From Serratia rhizosphaerae (GTDB lineage Bacteria > Pseudomonadota > Gammaproteobacteria > Enterobacterales > Enterobacteriaceae): DNA of 64,000 bases. Shown here in pieces: positions 16,301 through 25,628 of this stretch (the first letter of the stretch is position 1; each line of letters starts with the position of its first letter). The DNA lies in the NCBI RefSeq assembly GCF_009817885.1, contig NZ_CP041764.1, positions 4,154,001 through 4,218,000 on the forward strand, written 5' to 3'. The notes beneath the pieces are model-generated. The model was not told the DNA's origin. It made no database searches and saw only the letters and a list, made by a program, of their open reading frames with translations. Made by a program: the position numbers and the translations under genes.

Positions 16301-18261
16301 GTATGGATATTAGCGCTTTTTATCAGACTTTTTTTGATGAGGCAGACGAGCTGCTGGCCGATATGGAGCAGCACCTGCTGGAGCTGGATCCGCTGGCGCC
16401 GGATATTGAACCGTTGAACGCCATTTTCCGCGCGGCCCATTCGATCAAAGGCGGCGCGGCCACCTTCGGTTTTACCATCCTGCAGGAAACTACCCACCTG
16501 TTGGAAAACCTGCTGGACAGCGCGCGGCGCCAGGAAATGAGCCTGAGCACCGAGATTATCAACCTGTTTCTGGAAACCAAAGACATTATGCAGGAGCAAC
16601 TGGACGCCTATAAAACGTCACAACAACCCGATGCCGACAGCTTTGCCTATATCTGTCAGGCGCTGCGGCAGTTGGCGCTGGAAACGCAACAGGACGCTCC
16701 CGCACTGCCGGCGGCCGAGGCCGTAGAGGCGGCTCCGCCGCCTCCCGCAGTGAGCGGGGGCGGCGGTCTGCATATATCACTGACCGATCTGAAACCGAGT
16801 GAAATTCCGCTGTTGCTGGAAGAGCTGGGCAACCTTGGCGAAGTGCGCGAGCCGCAGCAGAGCGAAAACAGCCTGTCGGTGACGCTGCTGACCTCGGTCA
16901 GTGAAGAGGATATCAGCGCGGTGCTCTGCTTTGTGCTGGAACCGGAACAGATTGCTTTTGCCGCCGCGGCAGCAGCCGCAACGGTCGTCACGACACCGCA
17001 GCCCGCTCAGCCGGCTCCGCAACCCGCCGCGCCGGCAGAGCAGGCGCCAAAGCCGCGCAGCAAAGCGGCGACGGAGTCCAGCAGCATCCGCGTGGCGGTC
17101 GAGAAGGTGGACCAGTTGATCAACCTGGTCGGCGAGCTGGTGATCACCCAGTCGATGCTGGCGCAGCGTTCCGGCACGCTGGATCCGGTCGCGCACGGCG
17201 ACCTGCTCAACAGCATGAGCCAGTTGGAGCGCAATGCGCGTGACTTGCAGGAGTCGGTGATGTCGATCCGCATGATGCCGATGGAGTACGTTTTCAGCCG
17301 TTTCCCGCGGCTGGTGCGGGATCTGGCCGGCAAGTTGAATAAACGGGTTGAATTAACCCTGCAGGGTAGCTCCACCGAGCTGGATAAGAGTCTGATAGAA
17401 CGTATTATCGACCCGCTGACCCACCTGGTGCGTAACAGCCTGGACCATGGGATTGAAGACCCGCAGGTGCGTCTGGCGGCGGGCAAGCCGGAGATTGGCA
17501 ACCTGATCCTGTCGGCGGAGCATCAGGGCGGCAATATCTGTATTGAGGTGACCGACGACGGCGCCGGGCTGAACCGGGAAAAAATTCTGGCCAAGGCGGC
17601 CGCGCAGGGACTGGCGGCCAGCGACAGTATGAGCGACGAAGAGGTCGGCATGCTGATCTTCGCGCCGGGTTTTTCCACTGCGGAACAGGTGACCGACGTT
17701 TCCGGCCGCGGCGTCGGCATGGACGTGGTGAAAAGAAATATTCAGGAGATGGGCGGCCATGTAGAAGTTCATTCACAGGCGGCCAAGGGAACCTCGATCC
17801 GTATTTTGCTGCCGCTGACGCTGGCGATCCTGGACGGCATGTCGGTCAAGGTCAATGAAGACGTCTTTATCCTGCCGCTGAACGCGGTGATGGAATCGCT
17901 GCAGCCGCAGGCGGAAGACCTGCATCCGCTGGCCGGCGGCGAGCGGGTGCTACAGGTGCGCGGCGAATATCTGCCGCTGGTCGAACTGTACCGCATCTTC
18001 GACGTCGCCGGCGCGAAAACCGAGGCGACGCAGGGCATCGTGGTGATTCTGCAAAGCGCCGGGCGACGCTATGCGCTGCTGGTGGATCAGTTGATTGGCC
18101 AGCACCAGGTGGTGGTGAAGAACCTGGAAAGCAACTACCGCAAGGTGCCGGGCATTTCTGCGGCGACCATTCTGGGTGACGGCAGCGTGGCGCTGATCGT
18201 CGACGTATCGGCGCTGCAGACGCTGAACCGTGAAAAACTGCTGCCAGACGCGGCGGCGTAA
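16297..18261 (+). CDS. cheA: CheA, chemotaxis histidine kinase
   Basis: CheA (654 residues) starts at GTG, as in E. coli, giving MSMDISAFYQTFFDEADELL. Domains in order: P1 with the phosphoryl-accepting H48 in AAHSIKGGAATFGF; P2 (about 155-225) that binds CheY and CheB; P3 dimerisation; P4 kinase with N-box HLVRNSLDHGIED, G1 DDGAGLN and G2 SGRGVGMDVV; and P5, CheW-like. The P2 flanks are alanine/proline-rich linkers. It takes phosphate from ATP and passes it to CheY and CheB under receptor control. The motAB-cheAW order makes the mocha operon. Confidence 0.98.
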   Translation: MSMDISAFYQTFFDEADELLADMEQHLLELDPLAPDIEPLNAIFRAAHSIKGGAATFGFTILQETTHLLENLLDSARRQEMSLSTEIINLFLETKDIMQEQLDAYKTSQQPDADSFAYICQALRQLALETQQDAPALPAAEAVEAAPPPPAVSGGGGLHISLTDLKPSEIPLLLEELGNLGEVREPQQSENSLSVTLLTSVSEEDISAVLCFVLEPEQIAFAAAAAAATVVTTPQPAQPAPQPAAPAEQAPKPRSKAATESSSIRVAVEKVDQLINLVGELVITQSMLAQRSGTLDPVAHGDLLNSMSQLERNARDLQESVMSIRMMPMEYVFSRFPRLVRDLAGKLNKRVELTLQGSSTELDKSLIERIIDPLTHLVRNSLDHGIEDPQVRLAAGKPEIGNLILSAEHQGGNICIEVTDDGAGLNREKILAKAAAQGLAASDSMSDEEVGMLIFAPGFSTAEQVTDVSGRGVGMDVVKRNIQEMGGHVEVHSQAAKGTSIRILLPLTLAILDGMSVKVNEDVFILPLNAVMESLQPQAEDLHPLAGGERVLQVRGEYLPLVELYRIFDVAGAKTEATQGIVVILQSAGRRYALLVDQLIGQHQVVVKNLESNYRKVPGISAATILGDGSVALIVDVSALQTLNREKLLPDAAA

Positions 18262-18292
18262 TTCGTTAACCGACTTTGGATAGGGCTTGAAT

Positions 18293-18793
18293 ATGGCTGG
18301 ATTGGCAACCGTCAGCAAAATGGCTGGCGAAACCGTAGGACAGGAGTTCCTGATTTTTACGCTGGGTAATGAAGAGTACGGCATCGATATTCTGAAAGTG
18401 CAAGAGATCCGTGGTTACGACCAGGTGACGCGCATCGCCAATACGCCGGCGTTTATTAAAGGGGTGACCAACCTGCGCGGCGTGATCGTACCGATTATTG
18501 ATCTGCGGGTGAAGTTTGCCCAGCAGGATGTCTCTTATGACGAAAACACCGTGGTGATTGTGCTTAACCTCAGCCAGCGGGTCGTGGGCATTGTGGTGGA
18601 CGGCGTGTCCGACGTACTGTCGCTGACCGCCGAACAGATCCGGCCGGCGCCGGAGTTTGCCGTCACGCTGGCGACCGAATACCTCACCGGTCTGGGGGCG
18701 CTGGGGGAACGGATGCTGATCCTGGTGGATATCGAAAAACTGCTGAGCAGCGAAGAGATGTCGCTGGTCGACAGCGTGGTGAAAAGCGCCTGA
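18293..18793 (+). CDS. cheW: CheW, receptor-kinase coupling protein
   Basis: CheW (166 residues) couples chemoreceptors to CheA in the polar array. It keeps the family core EEYGIDILKVQEIRGYDQVT and TNLRGVIVPIIDLR. An in-frame TTG at 18287 is two codons earlier, but the ATG at 18293 has a GGATAGGG ribosome-binding region about 7 nt away and is used. It lies 31 nt after cheA. The sequence is very close to E. coli CheW throughout, so it is probably under strong constraint. Confidence 0.97.
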   Translation: MAGLATVSKMAGETVGQEFLIFTLGNEEYGIDILKVQEIRGYDQVTRIANTPAFIKGVTNLRGVIVPIIDLRVKFAQQDVSYDENTVVIVLNLSQRVVGIVVDGVSDVLSLTAEQIRPAPEFAVTLATEYLTGLGALGERMLILVDIEKLLSSEEMSLVDSVVKSA

Positions 18794-18880
18794 TTCATCG
18801 ATGGCCGTCGCCGTTGTGCCGCCGTCTCCGGGCGGTGCGACGGCGGTAATCGGCTCACACAAAATAGTTACCCGCAACCA

Positions 18881-18907
18881 TAAAGTTCTCTTCAGCGCCG
18901 CCGATAA
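18881..18907 (+). promoter_or_regulatory. FliA promoter of the Tsr-like receptor gene
   Basis: TAAAGTTC (18881-18888), an 11-nt spacer and perfect GCCGATAA (18900-18907) lie about 56 nt before the receptor ATG. Fifteen of 16 consensus positions match. It lets the receptor and downstream che genes be made separately from the motA-cheW transcript. Confidence 0.9.
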
Positions 18908-18962
18908 CCCAGACAGATAACGTTTTGGGATTTATCCGAGTGGCATTCCAAGAAGGGGACAC

Positions 18963-20630
18963 ATGTTTAATCGTATGAAAGTCGTGACCAGCCTGCTGTT
19001 GGTGCTGGTGTTGTTTGGTGCGTTGCAGTTGATTTCCGGCGGGCTGTTCTTCTCCTCGCTCAAGAGCGATAAAGAAAACTTCACCGTATTGCAGACCATC
19101 CGACAGCAGCAGTCCGAACTGAACGGCAGCTGGGTAAGCCTGCTGCAGGCCCGTAATACGCTGAACCGCGCGGGCATTCGCTACATGATGGACGCCAATA
19201 AAATCGGCAGCGGCGCCAGCGTGCAGGATCTGCTGGCATCGGCTCGCAGCGCGCTTGACGAGGCGCAGCAGCGCTACGCCGCTTACGAAAAAGTCCCGCT
19301 TGGCGAGCGTCAGGACCGGCAGGCTGCTGAAAAGCTGAAACAGCAGTACGGCATTTTATACGGCGCGCTGTCGGAACTGATCCAACTGCTGGATGCCGGC
19401 AAAATCAACGCCTTCTTCGACCAGCCGACCCAAAGCTATCAGGATGCCTTCGAACAGGTTTATGTCGCTTATCTGCTGAAAAACGGCGAGCTGTACCACG
19501 ACGCGGTGGAAGCCAGTGAGCATTCCTATAGCTCGGCGATCTGGACGCTGGCGAGCGTGCTGATGGTGGTGCTGGCGGTGATTGTGCTGGTGTGGACCGG
19601 CATTCACCATATTCTGGTGCGTCCGCTCAATCGCATTATCGAGCATATCAAACACATTGCTGCCGGCGATCTGACCCGGTCGATCGATGTCAGCAGCCGG
19701 AATGAGATGGGCGTGCTGGCCGCCAGTCTGCAGCATATGCAGGCGGAGTTGACCAACACCGTCAGCGGCGTGCGTCAGGGGGCGGATGCTATTTACAGCG
19801 GCGCGTCGGAAATTGCCGCCGGCAATAACGATCTCTCCTCCCGCACCGAACAGCAGGCGGCATCGCTGGAGGAAACCGCAGCCAGCATGGAACAGTTGAC
19901 CGCCACGGTGAAACAGAATGCGGAAAATGCGCGCCAGGCCAGCCAGCTGGCGCTGAGCGCCTCTGAAACCGCGCAGAAGGGCGGCAAGGTGGTGGCCGAC
20001 GTGGTGCAGACCATGCACGATATCGCCGGCAGTTCGCAGAAAATCGCCGACATTACCGGCGTTATCGACGGTATTGCCTTCCAGACCAATATTTTGGCGC
20101 TTAACGCGGCGGTAGAGGCGGCGCGCGCCGGTGAGCAGGGGCGCGGTTTCGCCGTGGTGGCCGGCGAAGTGCGCAACCTGGCGCAGCGCAGCGCGCAGGC
20201 GGCGAAAGAGATTAAAGGGTTGATTGACGACTCGGTCAGCCGTGTCGATATGGGATCGGTACTGGTGGAAAGCGCCGGTGAAACCATGGGCGATATCGTC
20301 AATGCGGTGACGCGCGTCACCGACATCATGGGAGAAATCGCCTCCGCGTCCGATGAGCAGAGTCGCGGTATCGACCAGGTCGGCCAGGCGGTGGCGGAGA
20401 TGGACCGCGTGACGCAGCAGAATGCCTCGCTGGTGGAGGAATCGGCCTCTGCGGCCGCGGCGCTGGAGGAGCAGGTCAGCCTGCTGACGCGATCCGTGGC
20501 GGTGTTCCGTCTGCAGGACAACGGTCAGAAGACCTTCAGCGCGCCGGCGGTCGGCAAATCGGCGGCTCCGATCATCACGCCGCAGAAAACCAGCGCCGGC
20601 GAGATGCAGGATAACTGGGAAACGTTCTGA
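18963..20630 (+). CDS. tsr: Tsr-like methyl-accepting chemotaxis protein
   Basis: This 555-residue receptor has an N-terminal membrane segment, a periplasmic four-helix ligand domain (about 35-190) with the amino-acid-binding motif ARNTLNRAGIRYMMD and FDQPTQ, a second membrane segment, HAMP, and a signalling hairpin whose tip includes GIAFQTNILALNAAVEAARA. These residues match E. coli Tsr (serine, 551 residues) better than Tar, although E. coli has tar at this position. The C-terminus NWETF is the CheR/CheB tether. It has its own FliA promoter. The serine specificity is inferred. Confidence 0.93.
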   Translation: MFNRMKVVTSLLLVLVLFGALQLISGGLFFSSLKSDKENFTVLQTIRQQQSELNGSWVSLLQARNTLNRAGIRYMMDANKIGSGASVQDLLASARSALDEAQQRYAAYEKVPLGERQDRQAAEKLKQQYGILYGALSELIQLLDAGKINAFFDQPTQSYQDAFEQVYVAYLLKNGELYHDAVEASEHSYSSAIWTLASVLMVVLAVIVLVWTGIHHILVRPLNRIIEHIKHIAAGDLTRSIDVSSRNEMGVLAASLQHMQAELTNTVSGVRQGADAIYSGASEIAAGNNDLSSRTEQQAASLEETAASMEQLTATVKQNAENARQASQLALSASETAQKGGKVVADVVQTMHDIAGSSQKIADITGVIDGIAFQTNILALNAAVEAARAGEQGRGFAVVAGEVRNLAQRSAQAAKEIKGLIDDSVSRVDMGSVLVESAGETMGDIVNAVTRVTDIMGEIASASDEQSRGIDQVGQAVAEMDRVTQQNASLVEESASAAAALEEQVSLLTRSVAVFRLQDNGQKTFSAPAVGKSAAPIITPQKTSAGEMQDNWETF

Positions 20631-20723
20631 CTTCGGGAGCCATTGACCGCCGCGTGCTGCAGCGTGGCGGCAGCGGGGAGAGCGCTTCTGTTCCGCCGTC
20701 GGCCGGATGCAAGGAGATTCATC

Positions 20724-22328
20724 GTGTTTAACCGAATCCGTATTTCCATCAGCCTGTATCTGCTGATGTTCTGTTTTTGTCTGATGCAGCTGATCAGCAC
20801 CGGCTTGTCGTTTAGCGCCTTCCGCGCCGACAGCCGCAGCTTTGAGGCGATCACGCAGGGGAGCCAGCAGCGCGACGTACTGACGATGAGCCGGATTGCG
20901 CTGCTGCAGGCGCGCAATAGCCTGAACCGCGCCGGCACCCGCACGGCGTTGCAGATACCACCGGAGCAGGTGACCCCTGTGATGGACGACGCCCGCCGTT
21001 CGCTGCAGAGCGCCGAGCGGGATTTCAGGCGGTTTCAGACGCTTGCGCCTGACGGCGAGCGGGAGCGCAACCTGGCGCTCCGCTACCAGCGGCTGCACGC
21101 AGCGCTGCTGGAGCTGAGCGGTTTTCTGGCAAGCGGTAACCTGCAGGCGTTTATGGATCAGCCCACGCAGCAAATACAGGCGCAGTTTGAACGGGAATTC
21201 ACGCACTACCTGCAGCAGCTGAGCGGCGAGACAGCGCAGGCGCAGCAGGCCAATCAGCGGGCCTACGCCCTGGGCGGCTGGATGCTGACGGGGGCTGTGC
21301 TGATGCTGTTCGTCGTCGCCGGCTGCGCGATCTGGTGGCAGCAAACCGTACTGCTGGGGCCGCTGAATACCATGCGGCGCCATTTTGAACGCATTGCCGC
21401 CGGCGATCTGGCGACGCCGGTCGAGGTGAAAGGCAACAATGAGATCAGCGCGCTATTCGCCGGACTGCGGCAGATGCAGCAGTCATTGACCAACACTGTC
21501 GGCGCGGTACAGAACGGAACGGAAGCCATGCTGATCGGGTTGCAGGAGATTGCGGAGGGCAATAACGATCTCTCCTCCCGTACCGAGCAGCAGGCCGCCT
21601 CGCTGGAAGAAACCGCCTCCAGCATGGAGCAGTTCACCTCAACGGTGAAGCAGAATGCCGACAACGCGCGGCAGGCCACGCAGCTGGCGCGCGACGCCTC
21701 GGCCATCGCCGCCAAAGGCGGCGAGCTGGCCGGCGATGTGGTCAACACCATGCACGCCATCGCCAGAAGTTCGCAGAAGATCGGCGCCATTACCGGCGTG
21801 ATCGATGGTATTGCCTTTCAGACCAATATTCTGGCGCTTAACGCGGCGGTGGAGGCGGCACGTGCCGGCGAACAGGGGCGCGGTTTCGCCGTGGTGGCCG
21901 GCGAGGTGCGCAGTCTGGCGCAGCGCAGCGCGCAGGCGGCACAGGAAATTAAAGGCCTGATTGATGAGTCTGTCGAGCGGGTGCAACAGGGGTCGACGCT
22001 GGTGGAACACTCCGGCGACACCATGCAGGACATTGTACGGTCGGTGACGCGGGTCACCAATATCATGGGGGAAATCGCCTCCGCATCCGATGAGCAAAGC
22101 CGAGGAATTGAACAGGTGACGCAGGCGGTAACGCAAATGGATCAGGTTACGCAGCAAAACGCGGCGCTGGTGGAAGAGGCCGCCTCTGCCGCCCGCGGAC
22201 TGGAGGAGCAGGCGATTGCCCTGGCGGATGCGGTGTCGGTATTTCGCCTGGCGGACGAGCATGTCAGCGCGTCGCCCTCAGATCGTTTACACAGGCAAAA
22301 GGAGACGCCAGATTGTCAAACCCTATAA
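20724..22328 (+). CDS. Second methyl-accepting chemotaxis protein, no NWETF tail
   Basis: This 534-residue receptor starts at GTG 20724 with AAGGAG 7 nt upstream; longer in-frame readings from 20643 lack a membrane-start pattern. It has a ligand domain with ARNSLNRAGTR (the amino-acid-receptor core, but then TALQ instead of YMMD), HAMP, and a signalling domain nearly identical to that of the preceding receptor. It ends in a polar tail without the NWETF tether, so it would depend on a neighbouring high-abundance receptor for methylation, as Tap does in E. coli. The ligand is unknown. Confidence 0.9.
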   Translation: MFNRIRISISLYLLMFCFCLMQLISTGLSFSAFRADSRSFEAITQGSQQRDVLTMSRIALLQARNSLNRAGTRTALQIPPEQVTPVMDDARRSLQSAERDFRRFQTLAPDGERERNLALRYQRLHAALLELSGFLASGNLQAFMDQPTQQIQAQFEREFTHYLQQLSGETAQAQQANQRAYALGGWMLTGAVLMLFVVAGCAIWWQQTVLLGPLNTMRRHFERIAAGDLATPVEVKGNNEISALFAGLRQMQQSLTNTVGAVQNGTEAMLIGLQEIAEGNNDLSSRTEQQAASLEETASSMEQFTSTVKQNADNARQATQLARDASAIAAKGGELAGDVVNTMHAIARSSQKIGAITGVIDGIAFQTNILALNAAVEAARAGEQGRGFAVVAGEVRSLAQRSAQAAQEIKGLIDESVERVQQGSTLVEHSGDTMQDIVRSVTRVTNIMGEIASASDEQSRGIEQVTQAVTQMDQVTQQNAALVEEAASAARGLEEQAIALADAVSVFRLADEHVSASPSDRLHRQKETPDCQTL

Positions 22329-22356
22329 CACAGGCTTATTTCCCGGGTAAAACGCG

Positions 22357-23217
22357 ATGAAGCCGTTACCCCACGGCGCAGCGACGCCTCTGGTACAGAT
22401 GGCGCAGCGCCTGCCGCTGTCCGACGTGCATTTTCGCCGTATCAGCCAGCTGATTTATCAGCGTGCCGGCATCGTGCTGGCGGAGCATAAACGAGAAATG
22501 GTGTACAACCGCCTGGTGCGCCGTCTGCGCCTGCTGGGCATTAATGATTTCGGCAGTTATCTGGCGCAGTTGGAGGGTGACGTCAACAGTGCCGAATGGC
22601 AGGCGTTTATCAATGCGTTGACCACCAACCTGACGGCGTTTTTCCGTGAGGCGCACCACTTCCCGATCCTGGCTGAACATGCCCGTTCGCGCCCGGACGG
22701 CTACAGCGTCTGGAGCACCGCCGCCTCGACCGGCGAAGAGCCGTATTCCATCGCCATCACCCTGAGCGAAACGTTGGGGCGGCGGGGCGGCGGTTTCCAG
22801 GTCTGGGCCAGTGATATTGATACGCAGGTGCTGGAGAAGGCGCAGGCGGGCATCTACCGGCACGAAGATCTGCGCACGCTGACGACGGGACAGCTGCAGC
22901 GCTACTTTTTACGCGGCACCGGGCCGCATCAGGGGCTGGTGCGTATCCGGCCGGAGCTGGCAGCGCAGGTGCATTTCCAGCCGTTGAACCTGCTGGCGCC
23001 GCAGTGGGATCTGCCGGGGCAGTTTGACGCCATCTTTTGCCGCAACGTGATGATCTATTTCGATAAGGCGACGCAGGAAAAGATTCTGCGTCGGTTTGTT
23101 CCCCTACTGAAGCCAGGCGGGCTGATGTTTGCCGGTCATTCCGAAAACTTCAGCCAGATTAGCCAGGATTTCTACTTGCGCGGGCAGACCGTGTATGGCC
23201 TGACCAAGGAGAGGTAA
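22357..23217 (+). CDS. cheR: CheR, chemoreceptor methyltransferase
   Basis: CheR has 286 residues. An N-terminal helical domain (LSDVHFRRISQLIYQRAGIV) is followed by the SAM-binding fold with STGEEPYSIAI near residue 122 and FCRNVMIYFD near 225. It methylates receptor glutamates in adaptation and docks on the NWETF tail, which only the first of the two local receptors has. The stop overlaps the cheB ATG by one base, coupling the opposing enzymes. The start ATG is 28 nt after the second receptor gene. Confidence 0.97.
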   Translation: MKPLPHGAATPLVQMAQRLPLSDVHFRRISQLIYQRAGIVLAEHKREMVYNRLVRRLRLLGINDFGSYLAQLEGDVNSAEWQAFINALTTNLTAFFREAHHFPILAEHARSRPDGYSVWSTAASTGEEPYSIAITLSETLGRRGGGFQVWASDIDTQVLEKAQAGIYRHEDLRTLTTGQLQRYFLRGTGPHQGLVRIRPELAAQVHFQPLNLLAPQWDLPGQFDAIFCRNVMIYFDKATQEKILRRFVPLLKPGGLMFAGHSENFSQISQDFYLRGQTVYGLTKER

Positions 23218-24266
23218 TGAGTAAAATCAGAGTGTTAAGTGTAGACGATTCTGCCCTGATGCGGCAGCTGATGTGTGAAATCGTCAACAACCACGCGGAT
23301 ATGGAGATGGTGGCGACCGCGCCGGATCCGCTGGTGGCGCGCGATCTCATTAAAAAATTCAATCCGCAGGTGCTGACGCTGGACGTTGAAATGCCGCGTA
23401 TGGACGGGCTGGAGTTTCTTGAAAAGCTGATGCGCCTGCGGCCGATGCCGGTGGTGATGGTGTCGTCGCTGACCGGTAAAGGTTCGGAGATTACGCTGCG
23501 GGCGCTGGAGCTGGGGGCGATTGACTTCGTCACCAAGCCGCAGTTGGGCATCCGCGAAGGCATGCTGGCGTACAGCGAGCTGATTGCCGAAAAGATCCGT
23601 ACCGCCGCCCGAGCGCGCTTGCCGTCGCGTACGCGCGCCGCCGCGCCGCCGATCCTCAGTCATACGCCGCTGCTCAGCAGCGAAAAGCTGATCGCTATCG
23701 GCGCCTCCACCGGCGGCACCGAAGCGATTCGTCAGGTGCTGCAGCCGTTGCCGGCCACCAGTCCGGCGCTGCTGATCACGCAGCATATGCCGCCGGGGTT
23801 CACCCGCTCCTTTGCCGAGCGCCTGAACAAACTGTGTCAAATCACGGTGAAAGAGGCGGAGGACGGCGAGCGTGTGCTGCCGGGGCATGCCTACATCGCG
23901 CCGGGGGATCGCCACCTGGAACTGGCGCGCAGCGGCGCCAACTATCAGGTGAAACTGCATGACGGGCCGCCGGTCAACCGGCATCGGCCGGCGGTGGACG
24001 TGCTGTTCCGTTCGGTGGCGCAGTTCGCCGGCCGCAATGCGGTCGGAGTGATCCTGACCGGCATGGGGAACGACGGTGCCGCCGGCATGCTGGAGATGCA
24101 CCGCGCCGGCGCCTATACCCTGGCGCAGGATGAGGCCAGTTGCGTGGTGTTCGGCATGCCGCGCGAGGCCATCGCCGGCGGTGGCGTCAGCGAGGTGGTG
24201 GAACTGGAGCGGATGAGCCAGCGCATGCTGGCGCAAATTGCCGGGGGGCAGGCGCTGCGCATCTGA
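23217..24266 (+). CDS. cheB: CheB, receptor methylesterase/deamidase
   Basis: CheB has 349 residues: an N-terminal receiver with phospho-acceptor D56 and acidic pair D10/D11, then a catalytic domain with S164 (GASTGGTEA), H190 (QHMPPGFT) and an aspartate in GMGNDGAAGM. All catalytic residues of the E. coli enzyme are present. Phosphorylation by CheA activates removal of methyl groups from receptors and deamidation of glutamines. It overlaps cheR by one base; cheY begins about 110 nt downstream. Confidence 0.98.
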   Translation: MSKIRVLSVDDSALMRQLMCEIVNNHADMEMVATAPDPLVARDLIKKFNPQVLTLDVEMPRMDGLEFLEKLMRLRPMPVVMVSSLTGKGSEITLRALELGAIDFVTKPQLGIREGMLAYSELIAEKIRTAARARLPSRTRAAAPPILSHTPLLSSEKLIAIGASTGGTEAIRQVLQPLPATSPALLITQHMPPGFTRSFAERLNKLCQITVKEAEDGERVLPGHAYIAPGDRHLELARSGANYQVKLHDGPPVNRHRPAVDVLFRSVAQFAGRNAVGVILTGMGNDGAAGMLEMHRAGAYTLAQDEASCVVFGMPREAIAGGGVSEVVELERMSQRMLAQIAGGQALRI

Positions 24267-24374
24267 TGCCTGCCGCACCGGGACGAACGGATTTAGCCGG
24301 CGTTGTCGGAAGTATGGCGACGCGGCTGTTGCTGCAATTGGCTCAATCATGGGCATTAAACCTTAGGACTAACT

Positions 24375-24764
24375 ATGGCAGATAAAAATCTCAGATTCCT
24401 CGTGGTGGACGACTTCTCAACCATGCGTCGCATCGTCAGGAACTTACTGAAAGAGCTGGGCTTCAATAATGTGGAAGAGGCAGAGGACGGCGCCGACGCG
24501 CTGGCTAAACTGCAGCCCGGCGGCTTTGACTTTGTGGTCTCCGACTGGAATATGCCGAATATGGACGGTCTGGAGCTGCTGCAGGCGATTCGCGCCGACG
24601 GGCAACTGGCGAAACTGCCGGTGCTGATGGTGACCGCCGAAGCCAAGAAAGAGAACATCATCGCGGCGGCGCAGGCCGGCGCCAGCGGCTATGTGGTGAA
24701 GCCGTTCACGGCGGCGACGCTGGAAGAGAAGCTCAATAAGATCTTTGAAAAACTGGGCATGTAA
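24375..24764 (+). CDS. cheY: CheY, chemotaxis response regulator
   Basis: CheY of 129 residues has the full active site: D12, D13, phospho-acceptor D57, T87 (in MVTAEAKKE) and K109 (in VVKPF). CheY-P binds FliM at the switch and causes clockwise rotation; both FliM and CheZ are encoded in this window. It is almost colinear with E. coli CheY. It lies 12 nt before cheZ, with a TAAGGAG ribosome-binding site between them. Confidence 0.98.
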   Translation: MADKNLRFLVVDDFSTMRRIVRNLLKELGFNNVEEAEDGADALAKLQPGGFDFVVSDWNMPNMDGLELLQAIRADGQLAKLPVLMVTAEAKKENIIAAAQAGASGYVVKPFTAATLEEKLNKIFEKLGM

Positions 24765-24776
24765 GGAGAAAGCGCC

Positions 24777-25421
24777 ATGACAAATATTCCGATGCCTGCC
24801 AGCGATGCGGCAAGCGCGGGGGAAATTATCGCCCGTATCGGCCAGCTGACGCGGATGCTGCGCGACAGCATGCGCGAGCTGGGGCTTGACCAGGCTATCG
24901 CCCAGGCGGCGGAGGCGATACCGGATGCGCGCGACCGGCTGGACTATGTCGTGACCATGACGGCGCAGGCAGCGGAACGCGCCCTGAACTGCGTTGAAGC
25001 GGCGCAACCGCGTCAGGCAGCGCTGGAAACGGGGGCAACGGCGCTGCAGGCGCGTTGGGATACGTGGTTCGCCAACCCTATCGAACTGGCGGATGCGCGC
25101 GTGCTGGTCAGCGATACCCGCCAATACCTGGCGCAGGTGCCGGAGCACACCGCCTTTACCAACGCGCAACTGTTGGAAATCATGATGGCGCAGGATTTCC
25201 AGGATCTGACCGGGCAGGTGATCAAACGCATGATGAGCGTGGTACAGGAGATTGAAAAACAGCTGCTGATGGTGCTGATGGAGAATATTCCGGAGCAGCC
25301 GGTCAAAGAGAAGCGTCCCAATGACAGTTTGCTCAACGGCCCGCAGCTCGATCAAAACGGCGTCGGCGTGATCGCCAATCAGGAGCAGGTGGATGACCTG
25401 CTCGACAGCCTCGGTTTCTGA
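24777..25421 (+). CDS. cheZ: CheZ, CheY-P phosphatase
   Basis: CheZ has 214 residues. The long helical hairpin contains the catalytic region AQDFQDLTGQVIKRMM with the glutamine that attacks CheY-P. The C-terminal CheY-docking peptide QVDDLLDSLGF is intact. CheZ dephosphorylates CheY-P and is normally localised through CheA-short. It closes the che operon; flhB follows after a gap of about 200 nt with its own likely promoter. Confidence 0.97.
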   Translation: MTNIPMPASDAASAGEIIARIGQLTRMLRDSMRELGLDQAIAQAAEAIPDARDRLDYVVTMTAQAAERALNCVEAAQPRQAALETGATALQARWDTWFANPIELADARVLVSDTRQYLAQVPEHTAFTNAQLLEIMMAQDFQDLTGQVIKRMMSVVQEIEKQLLMVLMENIPEQPVKEKRPNDSLLNGPQLDQNGVGVIANQEQVDDLLDSLGF

Positions 25422-25628
25422 GGGATACCGGGCGCGGGCAGCCGCGTCCGGTGATATTTTCTGTGTAATCGACGCTCTGCAGCTGCAAAACTGGCTGTAA
25501 TCTCCGCACCCGGCCGCTCCCCATCCCCGAAATAACTCATCTTTTCCCGCGCTGTTCCATCAATAAATTCCGCATTTTTTTGTCATGCTGACCGCAATGT
25601 TATCCCTACCCGGCACGGTGCACAGGCA

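Noticed and set aside
19356..21383. 675-codon minus-strand open frame spanning both receptor genes
   Set aside because: Shadow of the receptor genes; it covers the gap between them and has no own motif or ribosome-binding site.
22200..22328. Frameshift as the reason for the missing NWETF tail in the second receptor
   Set aside because: I saw no sign of an NWETF-like sequence in the receptor frame or just beyond its stop, so a natural lack of the tail is the simpler reading.
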